A stretch of 64,000 nucleotides of DNA from Bacteroidales bacterium (GCA_016282145.1 JAEEJZ010000060.1:1-64000), one strand, 5' to 3'. Positions 9,838 to 19,451 are shown, numbered from the stretch's first letter. The notes: generated by a model not told the origin, from the letters alone. Translations and numbers: made by a program.

Positions 9838-12378
9838 ATGAAAACACTGAAACACACCGCATTATTGATTTCTCTCCTACTGCTGCTTCCCGCCTGCTAC
9901 CAGAACCAGCAGTTGGATTACAGCAAATGGTACACGGTAGAGGCGGAAGACGATCCCGTTCCCACTGAGGATATCAAGGGTCTGATGATCATGTCCTCCA
10001 ACGTGCGCTTCTATTCCGCACGCTACAAGAAGGACAATCCGGACACCGGAGACCGTGACTGGGAAGTGCGTAAGAAAGGCTATTTCCAGATGGTGAATAC
10101 CATGCAACCCATGGTGATGGGCCTTCAGGAAGCCGAAATGAACCAGGTGACCGACATTATTTCCAACTGTAACGGATATGCTTATATCGGGGTTGGCCGC
10201 AACGACGGTGCGATGAGTGGAGAATCCACCTCTATCGTTTACAAAACCAACGAGATTGAAGTGGAAACCTGGGGAACCGTCTGGCTTTCCAACACGCCCG
10301 ACACCCCGGGGAGTTATTTCCCGGAAATGACTGACAGGCAGCCGCGTACGGCAACCTGGGCCATCCTTCTGGAAAAGGAGCACGAGCGCAGGTTCTTCTA
10401 TATCAACGGCCATACCAGTCTGGTGGAAGCGTCCCAGCCAAAGGAAGTCCAGGTTATCCTGAACACCGTCACCGAAAAATGCCCGGCCGGACTTCCGGTG
10501 GTCCTTTCCGGTGACTGGAACGTGGAGGAGACGAATCCAATTATGGCGCCCGTCCTGGCCAAGTATGCCAGTGCAAGGCAGACAGCCGAAGCGACGGACA
10601 ACATCATCACCTATCACTGGTGGGGATCCCAGAGCGTCATCAGTGAAAACAAGCACCTGGACCACATCTTCTCCGACGGTTTTGAGAAATGCCTCCGCTT
10701 CCGCACCCTGAATATGAAGTGGAAAGGCCTGTGGATTTCCGACCACAATCCGGTCTATGCCATCTACCGCTTCAAGGAGGGATCCGCCGACAAGCCCAAA
10801 CCTGTCGCTGATTTCGAAATTCCGGCAACCCCGCTGATGGACGAAATTCTGAAATTCACGGACAAGTCGACGGCTGAAGACGGTATCGAAATGTGGAACT
10901 GGAACATCGGCGGCATCGTTTCGACGGAACAGAACCCGGAAGTGATTTTCAACACCTACGGAGATGATATTCCCGTCAGCCTGACCGTTACCGACCACTA
11001 CGGACAGAAAGCGACGGCCACCAAGACCTTCTCCGTCGCCCGCTCCGAGGGGCACGACCTCACCATCGAATGGAGGGTGCTCTATGACGATACGGTTGAC
11101 GGCAAGGGCTCTGCCGTGGCAGACTGGACCGCACCGGCCGTTACGCCGGACGGAAGCAAGATCTATGTCGCTTCCTCGGGCTACAACATCGTCGGCTTCA
11201 ATCCTGACGGAAGCACTTTCGGCAGTTACGATATCGGACGCCGTGAACCTTACATTACCGATCGCGACATACAGACCCCGACGCCGTCCATCGACGCCCA
11301 GGGCAATGTTTACATTCCCGTGCAGTATTACTACAACTCGGAAGGCCACGGCGGCGTATACTCCCTGCGGGGAGACCTGTCCGGAGAGAACTGGTATCAC
11401 GATACCGGCAACTCCTCGCAATTCCGGAACACGATTCCGGCCATCATCGGCGACTACGTTGCCGTTCCGATGACCAACAGCGGCAACGACCTGACGTCGA
11501 ATATGGCTGTCTTCAGGCGTTCCAACGGAGACCTGGTCCAATGCCTCCAGTGCGACAAGGGTTCCTGGGGCGGGGTTGCCATCGGCTACAACGGGGAACT
11601 CATTTACGGAACGGCCCGCGGCGGCACCCGCCAGGGACGTGAACCCGGCAACGAGACCGGCGGCGGCTACCATATCTCCCCCGTTGACGGGAGCATCGGC
11701 CACTGGAAGACGAACGGGAATACGGACAGCGACCGTAAGACCAACCTTCTGGGTATGCGTCATTCCGACGGGAACGGCTACCTGACCAAGGCCTTCCAGC
11801 CTGCCGTGGGAACCAACCACTGTGTCTATGTCTGTTCCACCAGTGACAACGAGAATCTGATTTGCGCCAAATTCAACGTGGACAATTATGTACTCGGCTC
11901 GACGCCTACCCCGCTCTGGAAAGTAGAACTGGAATCCCATTCCGATGCGGGCGTGATGGGGCTCGGCTGTGTGCTGGATCCGGAAGGAAATGCTTATTTC
12001 CGTGCAGCGGAGAAAGTGTTCCGCCTGAACAACAGGAACGGAGAAGTAGGCTGGGTCGTGACTACGGAAGGCAACTACAACACCGGTGTCCCGGCCATCG
12101 ATTCTATGGGCTATCTCTATGTCGTGGATTATGGCGGAAACAAACTGCTGAAACTCTCATCCGCAGACGGAAAGCTGATATCTTCCGTGGAACTGGACAA
12201 TCCCAGGACCAGCCCCACCATCGACGCTAACGGCAATATTTACGTAACCGGCAGTTGCGAGTCCGGAGCGGTGCTATACAAGATCACCTGCCCCAAGACG
12301 ACGGCACCTGGTTCCAACTGGTCGCAGCTGGGCGGCAATCCCCAGAAAACCTGCACCCCTCCCGGATTTAATCTTTAG
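9838..12378 (+). CDS. Lipoprotein: EEP (DNase I-fold) domain + PKD + PQQ-like propeller
   Basis: This is an 846-residue lipoprotein (lipobox LLPAC near residue 20). Residues about 45-315 form an endonuclease/exonuclease/phosphatase (EEP) domain with the metal and catalytic set in place: Asn55 (MSSNVRF), Glu98 (GLQEAE), the His of INGHTSL, Asp/Asn of SGDWNVE, Asp of LDHIF, and His303 (SDHNP). Next come a PKD-like domain (about 320-405, with DKSTAEDGIEMWNWNIGG) and a C-terminal PQQ-like beta-propeller (about 410-846) built of repeats such as PSIDAQGNVYIPVQY, ending in NWSQLGGNPQKT. The EEP family includes nucleases, phosphodiesterases, sphingomyelinases and inositol phosphatases, so the substrate cannot be read from sequence. 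In a SusCD operon, surface phosphodiesterase or phosphatase action on a glycan or glycolipid is my inference. Confidence 0.85.
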   Translation: MKTLKHTALLISLLLLLPACYQNQQLDYSKWYTVEAEDDPVPTEDIKGLMIMSSNVRFYSARYKKDNPDTGDRDWEVRKKGYFQMVNTMQPMVMGLQEAEMNQVTDIISNCNGYAYIGVGRNDGAMSGESTSIVYKTNEIEVETWGTVWLSNTPDTPGSYFPEMTDRQPRTATWAILLEKEHERRFFYINGHTSLVEASQPKEVQVILNTVTEKCPAGLPVVLSGDWNVEETNPIMAPVLAKYASARQTAEATDNIITYHWWGSQSVISENKHLDHIFSDGFEKCLRFRTLNMKWKGLWISDHNPVYAIYRFKEGSADKPKPVADFEIPATPLMDEILKFTDKSTAEDGIEMWNWNIGGIVSTEQNPEVIFNTYGDDIPVSLTVTDHYGQKATATKTFSVARSEGHDLTIEWRVLYDDTVDGKGSAVADWTAPAVTPDGSKIYVASSGYNIVGFNPDGSTFGSYDIGRREPYITDRDIQTPTPSIDAQGNVYIPVQYYYNSEGHGGVYSLRGDLSGENWYHDTGNSSQFRNTIPAIIGDYVAVPMTNSGNDLTSNMAVFRRSNGDLVQCLQCDKGSWGGVAIGYNGELIYGTARGGTRQGREPGNETGGGYHISPVDGSIGHWKTNGNTDSDRKTNLLGMRHSDGNGYLTKAFQPAVGTNHCVYVCSTSDNENLICAKFNVDNYVLGSTPTPLWKVELESHSDAGVMGLGCVLDPEGNAYFRAAEKVFRLNNRNGEVGWVVTTEGNYNTGVPAIDSMGYLYVVDYGGNKLLKLSSADGKLISSVELDNPRTSPTIDANGNIYVTGSCESGAVLYKITCPKTTAPGSNWSQLGGNPQKTCTPPGFNL

Positions 12379-12383
12379 CACTT

Positions 12384-12527
12384 ATGAAAATGAAATACTT
12401 ACAGCCAGACCTGAGAACCTGGCAAGGATATGGATGCGGACGGCCGCTCTGCTCCAGCGTGAATGGGGAATTACCCGAACTTCACGAAAAGGGCGACCTG
12501 GACGATATGGATTGGACGTATAATTAA
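12384..12527 (+). CDS. Small 47-residue peptide gene between the two EEP lipoprotein genes
   Basis: This ORF is too short for the track. ATG at 12384 (6 bases after the previous stop) reads MKMKYLQPDLRTWQGYGCG and ends in DLDDMDWTYN before TAA; the next gene starts 14 bases later. It has two Cys (GYGCG and RPLCSS), a basic N-terminus with a Tyr-x-x-Pro element, and an acidic tail. I recognise this as the layout of short unannotated Bacteroidota peptides often found beside fimbrillin-like or lipoprotein genes (MK..Y..P start, a middle Cys/Ser region, acidic Trp-containing end); this is memory of a pattern, not a search result. The downstream gene carries a fimbrillin-like domain, which fits. 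No signal peptide or TM helix is evident. Function unknown. Confidence 0.6.
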   Translation: MKMKYLQPDLRTWQGYGCGRPLCSSVNGELPELHEKGDLDDMDWTYN

Positions 12528-12541
12528 TCTTTGATGCGTGT

Positions 12542-15500
12542 ATGAAAAAGTTCTATTTCCATCTATGCGTCCTGCTGGGTCTGTCTCCCCTGTCCGCCTG
12601 TGTACAGGAAATGACACTCCCCTCTGAAGAAGTCACTTACTTCGAAGCTTCCCTCTTTACTCCGGATGACGAGAGCGCTAAAACCGTATTGGGAGAAAAG
12701 GGAGAGCATACGGCGGGTTATTATCCGAACTACTGGGCGGCAGGCGACGCCATCTCGGTGAACGGCCTCAAGTCGGCTTCCCTTGCCGGCGATTCTCCCT
12801 TCGTGGGAACGAAAATCGCCCGTTTCCAACTGACCGGCAGCCTCAGCACACCCTACCACTGTGCCTATCCGGCTTCAGCCATCTCCTCTTACAGCAACGG
12901 CAGCGCGAACGTCACGCTGCCTGCCACGCAGACGCTGTCCACCTCGTCCTATGACGCATCGGCCTTCATCATGCTGAGCAAGGGCAGCAATTACACCCTG
13001 TCTTTCTCTCCTGCAGTCAGCCTGATCAGACTGACCGTCCCGGGCCCTTACGATGCCCGCCTCTCCTCCGTAATGTTCGAGAGTCTGGGAGGCGCCAAGG
13101 TGAGCGGACGCTTCACCACCGACTTCAGTGGTATCAGCGGTACCGGCAGCGCTACCTCCCGGGTCGTTGGCTACGCCCCCGGCGACGGAATTGAATTCGG
13201 CAACGGCGTATATCTGGTCATCCCGGCCCAGACCTATAGCGGCGGCATGAAATTCACCGTCCGAGCCACGGACGGGAAGCAGATGGTCTTCCAGACCGGA
13301 AGTACACTCGAAGCCAAGCCGGGAAGGGTCTATAAACTGACCTCGCAGCAGTTTACGCCGCAGGCGGAAACCCTCCCCGACGGCTTGTTCATCATGTCTT
13401 CCAACGTCCGCTTTGCATCGGCCCGCGACAAGAGCACCAATCCGGATACCGGAGACCGCGACTGGACCAACCGCAAAAGCGCCTACTATGCGATGGTCAA
13501 TTTCTACCGGCCGGCGGTCATCGGACTGCAGGAAGCGGAGAAGGAGCAGGTAAAGGACATCAAGAACAATTGCAGCGGCTACGGCTACTACGGCCTTGGC
13601 CGCAAGAACGGCAAGGACATCCTTGCCGATGACAGCTACTGGGGCCTGGTTCCGGGCACGCAGGCCGGAGAGGAGTCCTCCACCATCCTTTACCGGACCG
13701 ATCTGATTACCCTGGGCAGCCACGGGACGTTCTGGCATTCCAACTCGCCCAACACGGCCGGCAGTTATTTCCCTGCGATGACGGACCATGTCCCCCAGAC
13801 ATCCACCTGGGCCATCCTGACGTACAAACCCACAAACACGCAATTCTTCTTCCTGAATACGCATCTGAGCCTGTATGACTCGAGACCCGATGAAATTCAG
13901 CTCATCCTGAACTCCGTCGCCAGTAAGAATACCGGTAATCTTCCCGTAGTCATGACCGGCGACTGGAACCTGCAGGAAGGGGATTCGTGGTTGAATCCCA
14001 TAGAAAATGCCTATTCCAATGCCCGCCACAGAGCCCAGAAATCGGATTTCTATGGAACCTACCACTGGTGGGGAACAGAGAGCAAGGTCATCGACCATAT
14101 TTACTATAAAGGATTCGGCGACTGTCTGATGTATCATACCGACAATAGGAAATGGAACAATAAGTACGTATCGGACCACTATGCAATCTTCACCATCTTT
14201 GATCCCACCAGCACCACGCAATCCATTCCTACAGCAGAATTCGACATCCCGGACGATGTGCAGATTGATGAACCCTGCAGCTTTACCGACCGTTCCTACT
14301 CTCCCGCCGGCATCGCCTATTGGGAATGGAACATAGACGGCATCCGCTCCAGCGAGCAGAATCCGGTGGCTACCTTCCGGAGCGTGAAGGACCAGGCTGA
14401 GGTCCGGCTGACCGTAGTGGACAACAACGGACAAAGTGCAACGATAACCAAACTTGTAAACGTCCAGAGTTCTGACGACCACGCGCTCACAGCGGCCTGG
14501 AGCCGTGTCTACGACAGCAGCACGGACGCTACCGCCTACTGGACGTCGCCTGCCGTCAATGCTGCCGGCGACCGGATTTACGTTTCTTCCTCCGGCTATC
14601 ACCTGGTGGCTTACAACGCTTCCGGCACGCAGCAGGGCAGCTTCGATATCGGCCAGTACGGCGCAGCCATCAGCGGAAGCAAGAACTGCCAGACCTGTAC
14701 CCCGTCCGTCGACGTGGAAGGGAATATCTACATCCCGGTGCAGTATTCCACGAACGCCGGCGGAAACGGAGGCCTATTCTGCATCAAACCCGATATGACT
14801 CAGAAGTGGTATGTGGCCACAGGCGAGAATTCGATCTACCGCACGCACATTCCTGCCATATTCGGCAGCTATGTGAGCGTCATCACGCGCAATGTGGACG
14901 GCAGCCTGTTCGATTCGAACATGATTATCCTGAACCGTAGCAACGGCAGCCTCTACCAGACGCTTGGATGCGACAAGGGCTCCTACGGCGGCATGGCCGT
15001 AAGCGCCGACGGGAAACTGGTCTTCGGCTCCGCCCGCGGCGGCGCATCCAGCGGTACAGCGGCCGGCACCGAAACCAGCGGCGGCTTCAAGGTCGGTGTA
15101 TTTGACAGTACGCTCGATGCCTGGAAAACCTCCGCCAATACCGACGCCGGACGCGCCTTGAACCTATTGGGCATGACGCATACCGACGGAAACGGTTACC
15201 TGACCAAGGGCTTCCAGCCTGCGATTTCCTCCGTTGACGGCAGCGTGTATGTCTGCGCCACGACGACCAACGAAAATATGATCGTCGCCCGCTACCGGCT
15301 TGACAACTACATCTACGGCTCCGCCGCCACCTGCCTCTGGAAGGTGGAAGTGGAAGCAGCGGCCAACAACTTCGGCCTGGGTTGCGTCCTGGACGATGAC
15401 GGCAACGCCTATGTACGGGCAGCCGACAAGGTATTCAAGCTCAATGCACTCGACGGGGCGCTGGCCTGGGAGCGGACAACCGGCACCGGCAACTGCGGTG

Positions 15501-15853
15501 TCCCTGCCATCGATAACCTGGGTTATGTGTATGTTACGGACAGCGGGAAACGGCGTATATTGAAGCTCTCCCCGCAGGACGGGTCGTTGATTTCTCAGTA
15601 CCTTTTTGAGACCTCACAACCCCGAACCAGCCCGACCATCGACTATAATGGTAACATCTATGTGACCTGCACCTCCATCAATGACGAAGGTGCGATGCTC
15701 TACAAGATTACCTGTCCCAAGACCACCGGGCCCGGCGCCAACTGGTCGCAGTTGGGCGGGGGTCCGCAGAAGAACTGCCGTGTACCCAGCCCCGTTGAGA
15801 TTTATGGCGGCACCGGTTCTCACGAGCAGTATAATAGCATCACTCTGTTTTGA
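12542..15853 (+). CDS. Lipoprotein: fimbrillin-like domain + EEP + PKD + PQQ-like propeller
   Basis: This is a 1103-residue paralogue of the gene at 9838, with an extra N-terminal module. After the lipobox (PLSAC), residues about 30-275 look fimbrillin-like: KTVLGEKG, YWAAGDAISV, YHCAYPASA, the LPATQ strand, an FSPAVSLIRLTV core, and VYLVIPAQTYSGGMKFTV. The EEP domain follows (about 280-560) with Asn288 (MSSNVRF), Glu331 (GLQEAE), LNTHLSL, TGDWNLQEG, IDHIYY and His546 (SDHYAIF), all intact. Then come a PKD-like domain (YWEWNIDGIRSSEQNP) and a PQQ-like propeller ending NWSQLGGGPQKN. Homology to the first protein is continuous from the EEP domain to the end, so one arose by tandem duplication. 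Its stop overlaps the next start (TGATG). It is probably a surface protein acting with SusCD; the substrate is unknown. Confidence 0.85.
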   Translation: MKKFYFHLCVLLGLSPLSACVQEMTLPSEEVTYFEASLFTPDDESAKTVLGEKGEHTAGYYPNYWAAGDAISVNGLKSASLAGDSPFVGTKIARFQLTGSLSTPYHCAYPASAISSYSNGSANVTLPATQTLSTSSYDASAFIMLSKGSNYTLSFSPAVSLIRLTVPGPYDARLSSVMFESLGGAKVSGRFTTDFSGISGTGSATSRVVGYAPGDGIEFGNGVYLVIPAQTYSGGMKFTVRATDGKQMVFQTGSTLEAKPGRVYKLTSQQFTPQAETLPDGLFIMSSNVRFASARDKSTNPDTGDRDWTNRKSAYYAMVNFYRPAVIGLQEAEKEQVKDIKNNCSGYGYYGLGRKNGKDILADDSYWGLVPGTQAGEESSTILYRTDLITLGSHGTFWHSNSPNTAGSYFPAMTDHVPQTSTWAILTYKPTNTQFFFLNTHLSLYDSRPDEIQLILNSVASKNTGNLPVVMTGDWNLQEGDSWLNPIENAYSNARHRAQKSDFYGTYHWWGTESKVIDHIYYKGFGDCLMYHTDNRKWNNKYVSDHYAIFTIFDPTSTTQSIPTAEFDIPDDVQIDEPCSFTDRSYSPAGIAYWEWNIDGIRSSEQNPVATFRSVKDQAEVRLTVVDNNGQSATITKLVNVQSSDDHALTAAWSRVYDSSTDATAYWTSPAVNAAGDRIYVSSSGYHLVAYNASGTQQGSFDIGQYGAAISGSKNCQTCTPSVDVEGNIYIPVQYSTNAGGNGGLFCIKPDMTQKWYVATGENSIYRTHIPAIFGSYVSVITRNVDGSLFDSNMIILNRSNGSLYQTLGCDKGSYGGMAVSADGKLVFGSARGGASSGTAAGTETSGGFKVGVFDSTLDAWKTSANTDAGRALNLLGMTHTDGNGYLTKGFQPAISSVDGSVYVCATTTNENMIVARYRLDNYIYGSAATCLWKVEVEAAANNFGLGCVLDDDGNAYVRAADKVFKLNALDGALAWERTTGTGNCGVPAIDNLGYVYVTDSGKRRILKLSPQDGSLISQYLFETSQPRTSPTIDYNGNIYVTCTSINDEGAMLYKITCPKTTGPGANWSQLGGGPQKNCRVPSPVEIYGGTGSHEQYNSITLF

Positions 15854-18015
15854 TGAAAAGATTCAGCATAGTATTGGGATTTCTTCTGCTGGCAGCCCTT
15901 GTCGCAAGGGCTGCCACGGCAGAGGAAATCGTTTTGAGGGAAGCGCGTTTCCACCTGGGAGATGCCCCGGAAGGCTGGATGGCCCCCGGTTTTGACGACA
16001 GTGATTGGCAGACAATGGCCATCCCCTTCAAATGGGAAGGGGCCGGGATGTATGCCCAGTACCGGATTTCATTCCAGCTTCCCAAGGGCTTTGTGCGTAA
16101 TGCCGCCTACAAGGGAACCGTCCTCTTCGACCTGGCCTATATCGACGATTGCGACGAAGCGTTCCTGAACGGGAAACGCATCGGCAAGAGCGGTCTGATG
16201 CCGCTGGACGGGAAGCCCCAGTCGGCCTGGGACAAACACCGCATCTATAAGGCGGATGCCCGTGAACTCCGGGAAGGAGAAAACCTGCTGACCCTGCTGG
16301 TCTGGAACCGCCGCACGCGCGGAGGAATCTACGGAGGTCCCCTGCGTATCCGGATGGCAAGACTGGAAGACCTGGTCAGCATCAGTTGCTCCGACGACGG
16401 CAATGCGGACCACTGCAAGATCAGCATCTCCTCGGACATTTCCTTCAAGGGGACGGTGATGGTGGACGCTTTCTCACAAAATGTATCCGTCACCCCGGAG
16501 AAGCCCTTTGAGCGGGAAATCAGTTATACCGGGGTCGAACCCGTACAAATCAGCGTCAGCATCAAGGACAGGCGCAGCGGACAGACTGTCCAGCGCAAGT
16601 TCATTCCGAAGTACTGCCTTACGCCCCCGGCGCCGGCAGTACCGAGGTATAACGGACCCGCCGTTCTCGGCGCACGCCCCGGCTCCCCCATCTATTTCCG
16701 GCTGCCGTTCTCCGGGCTCCGGCCCATGCAGTTCAGCGCGACGGGATTACCTTCCGGACTGGCGCTGGATGCCGAAAGCGGCATCGTCAGCGGCTCAGTG
16801 AGCGAAGCCGGCGACTATCGTATCGAATGGGAAGCCGGCAATGCGGAGGGCATCGGCAAAGGCAGTCTGCTCCTGAAAGTGGGCTATACCCTCGCCCTCA
16901 CACCCCCGATGGGCTGGAACAGCTGGAATTGCTGGGGACTGGACATCTCGCAGGAGAAGGTCACGGCCTCCGCGCAAGCCCTGCTGGACAGCGGACTGGC
17001 GGACTACGGCTATTGCTATGTCAATATCGATGATGCCTGGCAGGCTGCAACGCGCGACAGCGACGGCACGCTGCTTCCGAATGAAAACTTCCCGGACATC
17101 GCTGCGCTCGGGGCCTGGCTGCACAGCCAGGGACTGCGGCTGGGCATCTATTCTTCGCCCGGTGCGCGTACCTGCGGCGGCTATCTGGGATCTTTGGGTT
17201 TTGAAGAAAAGGATGCCCAAACCTGGAACGAATGGGGCGTGGATTATCTGAAATATGACCTCTGTGGCTACAGGGCCATTCTCGATGCACTCCCCTGCGT
17301 CCTGCAGGCGGACCATATCCGGCCCTACCTCAAGATGGAAGAATACCTGAGAAACCAGCCCCGGGATATCGTTTACTCCCTCTGCCAGTATGGACTGGGA
17401 GAAGTATGGACCTGGGGAAAGCTGGTGGACGGCAATCTCTGGCGGACCACGGGAGATATTACCGATACCTGGGAATCCGTACGCCGCATCGGCTTCAACA
17501 GCCAGCGTAAACTGTCGGCCTATGCCGGACCGGGTCACTGGAACGACCCCGATATGCTGGTTGTCGGCAAGGTGGGCTGGGGAGAAGGGCTGCGCGACAG
17601 CCGCCTCAGCGCTGATGAGCAATACGCCCACATTTCGCTCTGGGCCCTGCTCTCCGCCCCGCTGATGATCGGTTGCGACCTCTCTTCCCTGGACAAGTTT
17701 ACCCTGAACCTGCTCTGTAACAACGAGGTGATCGCAGTAGACCAGGATCCGCTGGGGAAACAGGGTACCTGCCTGTATGAGGAAGAAGGCCTGGAGATCT
17801 GGGGCAAACCCCTTGCAGATGGTTCCATTGCCGCCGGTATCTTCAATTCGGGAGAGAATCCCGTCATCCTCCGTCCGGCCACATACCTCAAGAAAGCCGG
17901 ATGGGCTGTCGAGGGCCCCTGCCGGGACCTTTGGAGACAGCGGGAATGTCCCAAAGAAACGGGCATTCCTCCGCACGGCGTCCTTTTCTTGAAATTTAAC
18001 GCGAAACAACAATGA
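15853..18015 (+). CDS. GH27 alpha-galactosidase-type enzyme with N-terminal jelly-roll and Ig-like domains
   Basis: This is a retaining exo-glycosidase (clan GH-D). Start chosen at ATG 15853, overlapping the previous stop as TGATG; the track's TTG one codon earlier is unlikely. It has a signal peptide ending near ARAAT, an N-terminal beta-sandwich (about 25-175, with FDDSDWQTMAIPF and FLNGKRIG, as in beta-galactosidase jelly-roll domains), a putative Ig domain (about 275-345, GLPSGLALDAESGIVSG), then the GH27 barrel from TPPMGWNSWNCWG. The nucleophile is Asp469 (YLKYDLCGY) and the acid/base Asp535 (TTGDITDTW). The C-terminal beta domain ends HGVLFLKF. Alpha-galactosidase is the usual activity; GH27 also includes beta-L-arabinopyranosidase and alpha-N-acetylgalactosaminidase. 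There is no lipobox, so it is probably periplasmic or secreted. Confidence 0.92.
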   Translation: MKRFSIVLGFLLLAALVARAATAEEIVLREARFHLGDAPEGWMAPGFDDSDWQTMAIPFKWEGAGMYAQYRISFQLPKGFVRNAAYKGTVLFDLAYIDDCDEAFLNGKRIGKSGLMPLDGKPQSAWDKHRIYKADARELREGENLLTLLVWNRRTRGGIYGGPLRIRMARLEDLVSISCSDDGNADHCKISISSDISFKGTVMVDAFSQNVSVTPEKPFEREISYTGVEPVQISVSIKDRRSGQTVQRKFIPKYCLTPPAPAVPRYNGPAVLGARPGSPIYFRLPFSGLRPMQFSATGLPSGLALDAESGIVSGSVSEAGDYRIEWEAGNAEGIGKGSLLLKVGYTLALTPPMGWNSWNCWGLDISQEKVTASAQALLDSGLADYGYCYVNIDDAWQAATRDSDGTLLPNENFPDIAALGAWLHSQGLRLGIYSSPGARTCGGYLGSLGFEEKDAQTWNEWGVDYLKYDLCGYRAILDALPCVLQADHIRPYLKMEEYLRNQPRDIVYSLCQYGLGEVWTWGKLVDGNLWRTTGDITDTWESVRRIGFNSQRKLSAYAGPGHWNDPDMLVVGKVGWGEGLRDSRLSADEQYAHISLWALLSAPLMIGCDLSSLDKFTLNLLCNNEVIAVDQDPLGKQGTCLYEEEGLEIWGKPLADGSIAAGIFNSGENPVILRPATYLKKAGWAVEGPCRDLWRQRECPKETGIPPHGVLFLKFNAKQQ

Positions 18016-19448
18016 AAAAAATATGGCTCCCCATACTGGGCGGAGCGCTGATGCTCCTCCCCGCGCAGGGCGTTGCCCAGGAAATCCAACCGGACATCAC
18101 ATCGGTAAAGCTGAGTGTGACGGTGGATCCGACATCCATCAAGGGCCCCATCAAACCGATGAACGCCGTCAACAACGGACCGGATATCGACGACGAACGG
18201 CAAATGAAGGATTTCCGGATTCTCCAGATTCCTTTCAGCCGCACGCACGATGCTAACGAAGGTTACTACGGAAAGCGCCTGGTGGACATCAGCGCCGTAT
18301 TTCCCGATTTCAGCAAGGACCCCGACAAGGCCTGCAACTATGATTTCCGGGAAACGGACGCCTATATCCGGACGCTCATCAATTCCGGCAGCGAGCCCTT
18401 TTACCGGCTCGGTCAGACCATCGAAAACCAGACCGCCGCAAAATACGACATCTATCCCCCGAAGGATTATAAGAAATGGGCACGAATCTGCGAACACATC
18501 ATCCGCCATTATAATGAAGGATGGGCAGATGGCTTCCATTACAATATCCGCTACTGGGAAATCTGGAACGAGGCCGACCTGGACCAGAGTTCCGGACGCT
18601 GGCAGACCGAACCCCGCACCTGGGGCGGCCCCATCGAAGAATTCCACAAGATGTACGCCGTCGCGGCCAAGCACCTCAAGGCCTGCTTCCCCGGCCTGAA
18701 AATCGGCGGCCCTTCCTATTGCCGCATCCAGGGAACGAAAACCTATTTCCCTCAGTTCTTCGCCTTTATGAAAGAGAACGATGTCCCCATTGATTTCATT
18801 TCCTGGCACAAATACGGCGCCGAACCTTCAGTGTTCCTGATGGAGTCGGAACTCATCCGGGGATGGATGAAGGAGTACGGCTACGCTGATGCCGAACTCA
18901 TTCTCAACGAATGGAATTACCGCCGGTTCAAGTCCCCAGGAGGTGACAGCACCAACGAACGCTACAACAACATCCACCGCCGCTCCATCAAGGGAGCAGC
19001 CTTTGCAGGCGCCGTCATGTCGGTGATGCAGGATGCCCCGGTGGATATGCTGATGTATTACGATTTCCGCCCCTGCACATCCTATTGCGGGTTCTATGAC
19101 TACCAGACCCGGCAGCACATGCCCGTCTATTATACTTTCTACGCCTGGAGCAAACTTCGCGGCGATGAATGTGCCTGCCAGGTCGAAGGCGGGGCTGCGG
19201 ATGTTTATGCCATAGCCTCCACGCAGGAAGGGAAAACCGTCCTGATGCTTACCCGCTATGACGGGGACAACAACGCCTGCAACCTGGCCAAACTTACCAT
19301 CTCCCTCAAGGGCGGACGCATAGGCCAGGGCTGCTATCATCTGACCGACGACGAACACCTTTATACGGAAATCCCTTTCTTCCCTTCGGAAGACGGAACG
19401 GTACAAATCGAAATGAAGAACAATGCCATTGCGGTGTTGGAATTGTAG
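18012..19448 (+). CDS. Clan GH-A glycoside hydrolase, GH39-like
   Basis: A 478-residue secreted TIM-barrel glycosidase. The signal peptide ends near GVAQE. The acid/base is Glu187 in YWEIWNEAD and the nucleophile Glu300 in LILNEWNYRRF, the Asn-Glu and strand-7 Glu pattern of clan GH-A. The IWNEPD-like motif, FISWHKYG and a C-terminal beta domain (VLMLTRYDGDNN, VQIEMKNNAIAVLEL) fit GH39-type beta-xylosidase/alpha-iduronidase relatives better than GH5, but the family assignment is tentative and could be a related GH-A family. Its start overlaps the GH27 stop by ATGA, so the two are translationally coupled. The propeller lipoprotein follows after 3 bases. Confidence 0.75.
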   Translation: MKKIWLPILGGALMLLPAQGVAQEIQPDITSVKLSVTVDPTSIKGPIKPMNAVNNGPDIDDERQMKDFRILQIPFSRTHDANEGYYGKRLVDISAVFPDFSKDPDKACNYDFRETDAYIRTLINSGSEPFYRLGQTIENQTAAKYDIYPPKDYKKWARICEHIIRHYNEGWADGFHYNIRYWEIWNEADLDQSSGRWQTEPRTWGGPIEEFHKMYAVAAKHLKACFPGLKIGGPSYCRIQGTKTYFPQFFAFMKENDVPIDFISWHKYGAEPSVFLMESELIRGWMKEYGYADAELILNEWNYRRFKSPGGDSTNERYNNIHRRSIKGAAFAGAVMSVMQDAPVDMLMYYDFRPCTSYCGFYDYQTRQHMPVYYTFYAWSKLRGDECACQVEGGAADVYAIASTQEGKTVLMLTRYDGDNNACNLAKLTISLKGGRIGQGCYHLTDDEHLYTEIPFFPSEDGTVQIEMKNNAIAVLEL

Positions 19449-19451
19449 AAA

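Noticed and set aside
9877-11940. 687-residue minus-strand ORF across the first EEP gene
   Set aside because: Antisense shadow of a gene with clear domains; the translation has no recognisable family pattern.
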